A stretch of DNA of 64,000 bases, from assembly GCA_963576565.1 (NCBI GenBank), contig OY755039.1, positions 27,604,602 through 27,668,601 of the forward strand. The letters run 5' to 3'. Position numbers and translations under genes: made by a program. Source of the DNA: Aspidapion aeneum. Taxonomy: Eukaryota > Arthropoda > Insecta > Coleoptera > Brentidae. The notes under the pieces were generated by a model that did no database searches, was not told where the DNA came from, and worked only from the letters and a program-made list of their open reading frames with translations. Shown piece by piece: positions 56,400 to 64,000 of the stretch. How positions within the stretch are numbered: position 1 is the stretch's first letter; each line of letters starts with the position of its first letter.

Positions 56400-57180
56400 A
56401 TTCATTGAATTTTTTTGCTTCCTCACTCCAAGGACCAAGACTCTTAACCGCAAACGGAACAAAAACATATTTTTATACTAACTCCCTATATGTACAAAAT
56501 GTTTCTTTTTCACAGCCAAGGTGTAGCACGTAGCATCACAAATAAGGCTCTTTCTTAACTTCCAAGGAACTAATCATCAACCATCAACCCTCTTTTCGTG
56601 AGCTCTACAAATTCCGGATAGCTCAATTTCTGAAGGAATCCCAGCAGAACCTAGAGCTCGTTTATTGAGGTCATTGATCATCCGGATATAATACCTGCAG
56701 CTCAGCCCGTGAAGGCCAAATGCATCAGCTTGTTCGCTGCAAAAACAGGTATGTTGTGTTACCACCGGAGTACCAATTTTTAAGCTATTGAGCCGCGAAA
56801 GGCAGAGGCTTCCAAATGATTCCCCAGGGTAGCTGAGGGAAAAGCGTTTACCCAGGCAGCACTTTCAGGAGATTGGAGAGATAAGAGACGCGCTACATCT
56901 TTAGATTCTATGTTTTCTAACATAAGGTTACTAAAAGAGGCCTGACATAAAATAGAGTCAAATTCTTTTTGTTTGCTTAGAGTTTTGGCTGAAGCTAATT
57001 CGAATTTAGATAATTTAGAACAATTTTCTAAAGCGTTATTAAAAAGTATGTCTGGAGAAGAATATACTACATCTGGTAGAATGTTTTCAACTATGGTAGA
57101 GGTATCTTGGCAAGAACCTAGAAATGTGGAGAAAAAGAGTAGAAGAACCGCGGATGCCTAGTCGACGTAATTTAACTGGA
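56400..57180 (-). pseudogene. LINE C-terminal domain fragment
   Basis: Minus-strand peptides in order: PVKLRRLGIRG; a shift; ENILPDVVYSSPDILFNNAL; RLLSLQSPESAAWVNAFPSA then TLGNHLEASAFRGSIA; HTCFCSEQADAFGLHGLSCR; LNKRALGSAGIPSEIELSGI; and FVPFAVKSLGPWSEEAKKF. The C.C...D..G.HGLSC and FVPxAVxxLGPW motifs mark the C-terminal domain of a widespread invertebrate LINE family. RT itself is absent. Shifts and stops make it a pseudogene. Confidence 0.8.
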
Positions 57181-59912
57181 AGAGATCATTGTAGCCAAGA
57201 CTTATTATTAAAATTAGAATTACGAATAGTCTAAAGAGTATTTTTTTAAACTAGATCATAATAATTATGCAGATCTTGAGGGTTTGTCCAACAATGATAA
57301 ATATAAGAAAGACCTGGGATTGCGAAAGAATGCTTTAAGAGAAAATAACTAGTGCGCGAACCAAGAAAGTTCAGATTTGATGAAAATCTATTTCACCTTA
57401 AAAATTTTTACTTTATTGTTTTGACAATTTTATTTTGTCAAAGGGAAATGCACCTCTTTTAACTTTCAGTTCTCCACCTTCACCTCCTTCCAGTGTATAA
57501 ATTCTTCAATGGGTGAGAATGAAAGTGACCACCTCGCAATGTCAGACCAATAGAGATGCGGTAACCAAGTGAAGTCGAAATGCGCATGCTTTCGACTTTC
57601 ACCCTATTTTGAATACCCAGTTGTTTTTTCTAAGGCTCTTTTATGACGAAAATGAATGAAAATAGTACGTTTAAAATAATATAAAAACTTAAAATTTAGA
57701 GACTTATTGGAATAAAGCCAAGCTGTAATACTATCAGGCAGTATTTTGACCGTTTTATATTGGACTATGACAGCTGATCTTTCAACATAAGACTCTTGAC
57801 ATGTTTATTATAAGAACCGGAATAAATACAGCCGTCTTTAATTAAATATAAATAAACTACTTATTTTTAAATGCGACTTTGTTATGTCGATTTTGAAATA
57901 TCAACTGTCAGACTGCAATTTAAATGTGTCAAAATACAGCCTGACACTAATACTGCCTGGTTTTTTTTTTAACAAAGTTTTTATTAATTCAGACCCCTTA
58001 ACCTAAATAAGGGTTTGTAGAATGCATCAGTTCCATATTTCAGCAATTTCTTCGTTTTTTTCTTTTCATTTTAATTAAAAATTAATTACTTTCTTTTTTT
58101 CTATTGTATTTAATTTTTTTGTATTAGTAGAGAGCGACCAAATTGTATATATTTTTTAAAATCTAAAGTACTGCTACTACTATATCTCATGATTGAAGAT
58201 ACAAAATCATTTTGAGCATGATCATACTCCCTCATGAAAGGATAGCGAGGACTAGGAAGGTTCGGCAAGAAAGCGCACTGTTCAGAAAATAGAGGGGATA
58301 AAGTGAAACGTTTTCCTTGGACTTCTCCATCCATGGTATTCGTTGTAGTTCGATAGAAAGTCGTGTACTTTTATATTTACGGTCCTTCCTGCAAAATTTA
58401 AGTCCAGGTGAATTTTTCAGGACTTAAAAGCTGAAACGCTGAAAGAGTGCTTTCACCTGCGGAAGGATTGGATTGGTAATTTTATTGCCTATAGATTTTT
58501 TAAGAGCTTATTTTATTGCCTATGGAGTTTTCGAGAGTTTATTTCAAACCTTCATTTTTAATAATTTTAAAAATCATCTTAAAAATATGGGCCTTTACTC
58601 TACGATACAACACTTCAAACAATTTTGTTAACTCAAGAATGCAGCCTTAAAAGCATTTCAAATTAATATTGTCTGGAAAGAAGTCGCAGGAAACAAGGTT
58701 TGGTTGAAAAATGGGGTGCGTGGGCGAGAAGTTTGCTACTGTTTAACCAACAACTTACGGAAACCAACAAACTAATTGCGACGGTGCATTTTTATGCATT
58801 TTGATGCAGAAATACGGTGGTCCAAGAGTAGGCGTTTCGTATGTAAGGAAACAAAAGAAAACATCAATTTGGCTTATACTGTGTCACAAGGGGCCCCTTT
58901 AACGCGTATTAATTTTATTACAACTAAAATATTAAATATTGTTTAAAGATAGTTTGTCAGATTGTTAAAAACCTAACTAACGAAAAGTTTTTTGAAAATT
59001 TGAATGTCCTTCAATTCCCTTTATTAGTTAGAGAAGCTGTTTTTTGCTATTGCTTTTCAAATTGTCAAAAAACTTCAGTTTACTACGTGACAGTCTTTCC
59101 ATTTTGTGCTCAATTAAACAGAAGTCTCATTACTTAAGTGCCTCAACTTAAATAATGTTATTTTAATATCTCTTTCTAGAATACAGCACAAAGCAAACAA
59201 GTGATTTTTTGAAAAAAATTACATTGTATAAAGTTATATATTGTTATTCATTTCCCAAAAAATTTCGCTTTCGCAAATACCTGCAGGGGAAGTGTTGAAA
59301 GGAGTTCTTAAATAAAATACTGAAAACTTTGTTTACATTATAAATTGCAGAAAATGTTTCATATTTCCATTTACGTTCATCCAGGCTCCATTTCCATAAT
59401 TTCTTTAAAAGCTGGTTGCTAAAGAGTTCAGTTTCAGGGCGGCCACCGACAGAGGTTGCATTTTCTTATAATTTAATGACCAATTTTTCCAAATTTTATG
59501 ATTTTTTTAAGAGAAAGGTTTTATTATTTTAACTTAAACAGTTCCAGAAGAAAATAACAATAGGTATTTTTGCTTTTTGTTTTCTAAGCATTTTGCCTTT
59601 GTTTCAAATTGTTGATGGATATTTGAGGTTCCTGCCTTGAAATTTTATGACGAATATGACATTTTATGACAAGCTTCAAATTTTATTACCTTTTATGGCA
59701 CTGAACCAGTCAGCCTGAAATTTTATAACCGACGTAAAATTGGATGGATTTTTATGGCATTTTATGATTATTTATGATTGCCTGACCGGTGCACAAACGG
59801 AAAAATCGCTAGTTAGCGGAACAATATTATTTGAATTGCAAAACCTTATATGTCGGCTTTTTTACAAAAGCTAGAAGTGTATAATTTGCTATTTTTCTTT
59901 ATTTTGTGTGCC
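57181..59912. other. No gene recognised
   Basis: AT-rich. 'ggcagtattttgac' (57740) and 'gtcaaaatacagcctgac' (57928) are inverted around ~190 bp, and a similar 'ggctgtattttgacc' occurs at 55677. A short repetitive patch with 'attttatgac' lies at 59635-59775. Confidence 0.4.
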
Positions 59913-59920
59913 TATACAGG

Positions 59921-59980
59921 TAAGGTCACTGTATAACGAAGTTCCTTCTTTAGAAGAAACTTCGTTATATAGTGACCTTA
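59921..59980. mobile_element. 60-bp hairpin MITE with 8-bp target duplication
   Basis: 23-bp arms starting TAAGGTCACTGTATAACGAA and ending inverted, with one mismatch and a 14-nt loop. TATACAGG lies on both sides (59913-59920, 59981-59988). Shares TAAGGTCACT termini with the element at 60375-60756. Confidence 0.8.
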
Positions 59981-60229
59981 TATACAGGGTGTTTAAAATT
60001 AACTCCGGCAAAGTCCGGAATATAGTAGTCCATTCATTTATAACTAAAACATAATGAATCACTAAAATATGTTCTTTGAATTTTTCTTAAAAGGACTAAA
60101 CGTATAGGTAAAGCCCTCTGTTCTGCAGTTTTAGTCGCTAACATTTTTAGGAAAATAATGCACCTACCTTTACCACCAAAACAAAGGAAAAAATGCACCC
60201 GACAAAAATAAAAGCACTGTTTCAATCCA

Positions 60230-60374
60230 TTGTTCCTTTTCTTCGCTGCGCTGTACTGCCGCGTCGGCGTCGCGTCGGTACAACGCGACGGTTGGCGCAG
60301 GCCGGCAAACAGCTGTACTAGTTCGGGGTACTTGCAATCGCGACTTTATGCTGCGACGCCGAAGGCGTCGCGAG
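60230..60374. other. GC-rich patch
   Basis: CpG-rich, unlike the rest of the window, with a perfect hairpin GCGACGCCGAAGGCGTCGC at about 60353-60371. An 88-codon open frame crosses it into the MITE and shows no domain. The sequence resumes after the MITE at 60765-60860. Function unknown. Confidence 0.45.
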
Positions 60375-60756
60375 TAAGGTCACTCATCGTCAAGCAAGCT
60401 TTACAGGTAGCGAAGCTAACGTCAGGGTTTCTATTTTTTGGTTTATTTTTGACATGTTTTCCTCGGTTTTGCATTGGCGGTTCTGTTTTATTTTGAAGAT
60501 GTTGTTTTACACAGTATAAAGGTACCTAAACTATACATATTAATGTAATCAGAATTAAAAAGTTATGCTGCAAACTATCTTGAAACTGTATCAATAATAA
60601 ATAGATCTTTAGACTGTGTTAAAACCACATTTTTAAAATAACAAAGAGCCGCCAATGCGAAAATGAGGAAAACATGCCAAAAATTATAACCAAAAAATAG
60701 AAAGCCTGACGTTAGCTTCGCTACCTGTAAAGCTTGCTTGACGATGAGTGACCTTA
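60375..60756. mobile_element. 382-bp hAT-like MITE with 8-bp target duplication
   Basis: ~150-bp terminal inverted repeats starting TAAGGTCACTCATCGTCAAG. GTCGCGAG duplicates flank it (60367-60374, 60757-60764). The centre is ~90 bp, AT-rich, non-coding. Confidence 0.88.
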
Positions 60757-60879
60757 GTCGCGAGGGATTGGACGAGGTGCACTGTGCCAGACGGTGAGAA
60801 AATGTCACTGCTTGTTTGAGCTGGAGCAGACCGTGACTGCGACAGACGAGTCACAGTGTCAATAGAATACTTCATTATG

Positions 60880-63040
60880 TTAGATTAAAAAAAACACAAT
60901 TGCGTTAAGATTATTGTTCTAATACTTTAAATAACTAAAAATTCAAGTTTTTATCGCTTTGCAATCTTGTAGGCAATAAAGTAAATGATTTTTTCTTTTT
61001 TATTGTGACTAGTTTATTAAATAAGCTGGTATCGGTATCTGGTGCCCCATGGTGTCTCCATGAAATTCGGCTGCAATTATTTTTCAATCGAAGCATGTAT
61101 TTTTTTTGCAAAGAAAAAGATTAAGTTAAGCACACATACCTTTGTGTGAAGTATACATTTTTTGTTGGCCTTCATAAGAGCTAAGTGCCAAAGATTTAAC
61201 TTATACCTTTTTACACAAGCCTTTTGGTAGTAGTAAAGTTTTAGTCCTCTCTTTGGAAAATTTATGGGCACAAAACCGTAGAATAAGCATCTGCATTGCG
61301 TCTGGAAATACATTATATTAATTAATTACATTTGCCAAATAATGGAATATCACTTTGCCATTGTGTATGTAGGATAGAGCCTTTTGTGGAAATTAATGGA
61401 AAATGTTCTATTTTGCAAAATCGGTTGAAACATTTTTGCAAAATTTATTGTAAATAACTTTTAGAACATATTTTTTATAGAACTTTTTTTGCTCGATTAG
61501 CCAAGAAAACTTGTTTGATTTTTAAATTCACTGGTATTAAAATTTACGTTTGTTAGTATTTATTTAGCCCTAAATTCCGCCGATTGACGCTCACGTCTTG
61601 AAGGTGGGTAAAAATGCTAATCAGCGTTGATCTGACCCGAAAGACAAAAGTGCTGTCGAAGGTCACGGATGGATTTTTTTTTCAATCGATCTTTTCATTG
61701 ATCGATATATATAGCAGTTTATTACTCGCCTGCTCGTGTTCTAGTTTCTTTCGTATTTTGGTAGATGGAGCTTGTTGCAGAAGTTGTCTTACTATAAACG
61801 TAGGATGAGAGTTAAAACGGTCTAATTAACTTCGCAAGGGTGTTACATTGAGCAACCAGTGTTCTGAGGAGTCCCATAAGGACAAAACAGTTAACTGTCA
61901 ATACTTATTAGGTGTCCATTAGATCTTGGACTCCCGTGAGGATAAGCTTTCGAGCTACCCACGGAAAAAATAAGAGAGAAACAAAAACTTCTTTTTTACC
62001 CGATTAGCCACAAAAACTTCTTTGATTTTTTTATAAGTTTGATGATACCTACATATCTTGCTTGAAAAATTTAGAAAGAGAATTAAAAAATTAGTTTTTT
62101 GTTTAATAAAAAATATGTTTATTATGTGATGCCTCATTTGAAAGGCTGTTCAAAGGCTTTTTAAATTAGCGTTAAATATCACTACCCTGGTGTGGGTGGT
62201 TCTTGACATACCTTAATTTTTGTTAGTACATGTTTGGCCAAAAAAAACTCTTTATCAGTAGAATGAATGTTCCAAAACTACCAAAATCGATGAAAGGGTC
62301 CATCCATCGACGTAAATGACAAAAACAAAATCGTCCAAGACCATAAATGAAAATGGTATAACAGTCCAATGGCAAAAACGGAATTCTTAATAAGCGGAGA
62401 TTATACAAAAACAAAACAAGAGCAAAATAGGTCTCATAAAAGTTTGGCGGCAAATTTAAATCGGAAACAAATAATATTGTTGTCTTTGGACCCAAAAATA
62501 CATAAAAAATTTAAAAAAAATGTCTGCTTAAGACCACACTGCAGAAGTGTAAACTTCAACAAGGCGAAATTAATAATACTGGCCCATAACATCTTCTGCA
62601 AAGCGGACCGAACCGAACTCTTCTGTGTACTGGCTTTCATCTGCATTCTTCATCATATCGCTCGCTGAATGTTTGTCACAGTTAGTCGACTCGAGCCGAT
62701 TTCACCCGAATGAGCGTTACATAGCCGAGCCTGACGGCTCAGTTGAATTCACTACCCACAAAAACTGCCAAACGCGCCTAAAGAAGTTTACACTTCAATA
62801 AAGTCTGTTCTTTTCCTTTAATTAGCACCCCTGTCCTTCTTTTGAGATGCCTAAATCGATGTTAACTGTACCGAACCGAACCTTTTGGCCAATCAATTGC
62901 AGATGAATCGTAATTATAAAGACTTCTCTCGTGTTATAACGAGTGAATATGCAGGAATCTGGTTCCGGTTTTTTTATGGTAACTATCTGCTTCATAGTGT
63001 GAAAAGAAAATCCAAAGTTCCTTCACAACAAATTTTTAAT
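60880..63040. other. No gene recognised
   Basis: AT-rich with scattered low-copy similarity (61490-61520 to 61990-62030 and to 51841-51870) and two short CCGAA runs. Open frames (for example 62369-62668) lack features. Confidence 0.4.
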
Positions 63041-63339
63041 TATTTAAATTTTTAGGTTATAATTCCCAACTAGTTTCGAACATACAAGTTCATCTTCAGG
63101 GGACAATAAAGATGGAAAATATAACAATAAAGAGAATATTTGTAGCAGATATTACATTACATAAAAGTTGGGTAGATTTACCATAACGTGAAGATCACAT
63201 ACAAATGCCAGACTCCAACAATTTCTTAACATTACAAAACATTAAACAATAAAAATATTTATAAAAGGTACATCAAAACCACTTAAAACTTACGCTAAAT
63301 TAAAAATTACAACAATATTTGTTAAAAATTAATCAATTA
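63041..63339 (+). other. Possible terminal region of a Penelope-like element
   Basis: 'acatacaagttcatcttcag' near 63079 resembles the 'ttgccgttttcaag' region at the end of Penelope copy A and similar sequences in other Penelope-like ends. The assignment is tentative. Confidence 0.3.
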
Positions 63340-64000
63340 CAAACTGATGATACACTTCACGAGAGAAAAAAGTTATCGGTGGAGGGGGTGATGGATCTTC
63401 TGGAGCTCTGTCTCCGTAACTCTTACTTTCATGTGAAAGATAAGTTTTACGCGCAAAATGATGGACTCCCAATGGGTTCATCTCTTTCGCCATTGGTAGC
63501 AAACATCTACATGGAGTGGTTCGAGTACCATGCGATCAACACAGCAAGAGTCAAACGAAAACTATGGCTACGATACATGGATGACACATTTAATATATGG
63601 CCGGAAAATTATGACGAACTACAGAATTTTCTACACCATTTAAACGGTATTCGACCAACAATCAAGTGCACCATGGAAATTGAAAAAGATTCGGCCTTAC
63701 CTTTTTTGGATGTTCTTGTCAAACGATTAGGCAGAAACATTCAAACCACTGTATATAGGAAACCTACACACACGGAACAGTACCTAAATTTTAAGTCTAA
63801 TCATTCTGTTGCAACAAAACAAGGAGTTATAAGAAGTTTGTATTTAAGAGCCGTAAATATTTGTAGTAATAATGAAGAATTAACCATTGAAATTAACAAC
63901 ATTAAAAAGGACTTACAACAGAATGGTTATTCCGAGAAATTAATAAACTCAACGATATTTAAAATTAAAAACAAACTAAATGTACCAAATTCTAAAAATA
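63340..64000 (+). CDS. Penelope-like reverse transcriptase (copy B), cut by window end
   Basis: A continuous open frame to the last base. It opens with TDDTLHERKKL, an inner part of the RT, so the N-terminus is missing in this copy. Then FYAQNDGLPMGSSLSPLVAN, YMEWFE, the catalytic RYMDDTFNIW near 63575, IRPTIKCTMEIEKDSALPFL, TTVYRKPTHTEQYLNF and the thumb region to the window edge. The GIY-YIG nuclease would follow beyond it. No stop or shift in 640 bp, unlike copy A. Penelope-like elements copy RNA at DNA ends or nicks. Confidence 0.9.

Overview
This is a 64-kb, strongly AT-rich window of eukaryotic, almost certainly insect, nuclear DNA. The mix of elements points to an arthropod: P-element-type transposase, BEL/Pao retrotransposon, Penelope-like elements, mariner, RTE-, Jockey/I- and R1-type LINE remains, and many MITEs. 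A large beetle-like genome fits, but the species cannot be told from the sequence. No intact host protein gene was recognised. Nearly everything identifiable is mobile or satellite DNA, much of it nested.

Layout. 0-5.4 kb: a foldback repeat (1345-2470), then a broken P-element-family transposase (2716-5004, +). 5.4-12.8 kb: a young BEL/Pao element on the minus strand with 811-bp LTRs, a 5-bp target duplication and one in-frame stop between RNase H and integrase. 12.8-16.9 kb: MITEs and palindromes, several nested. 16.9-23.8 kb: a ~148-bp satellite array split by a decayed LINE. 25.3-30.1 kb: a Penelope-like element (-) interrupted by a 3.6-kb LTR element that has LTRs, primer site, polypurine tract and target duplication but encodes only a Gag-like protein. 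32-34 kb: a duplicated segment with intron-like pieces and a mariner remnant. 34.9-37.9 kb: an RTE-type LINE pseudogene carrying a hAT-like MITE. 37.8-43.5 kb: terminal-inverted-repeat elements, a ~125-bp tandem array and a second foldback copy. 43.7 kb: a tRNA-like sequence. 45-50.5 kb: a LINE RT fragment and a recent 5'-truncated LINE with 13-bp target duplications and a 24-nt poly(A). 50.5-57.2 kb: simple repeats, minisatellites, MITEs and two LINE 3' fragments. 59.9-60.8 kb: two related hAT-like MITEs with 8-bp duplications. 63.3 kb to the end: a second Penelope-like copy, cut by the window edge.

The genes do not form a pathway; the order of insertions is the main story. The most unusual object is the 26247-29840 LTR element: non-autonomous, apparently tRNA-Tyr-primed, with a tandem-repeat leader and a Gag-like ORF lacking zinc knuckle, protease, RT and integrase. 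Second is the BEL/Pao internal stop, which lies in a sequence context matching a known readthrough motif.
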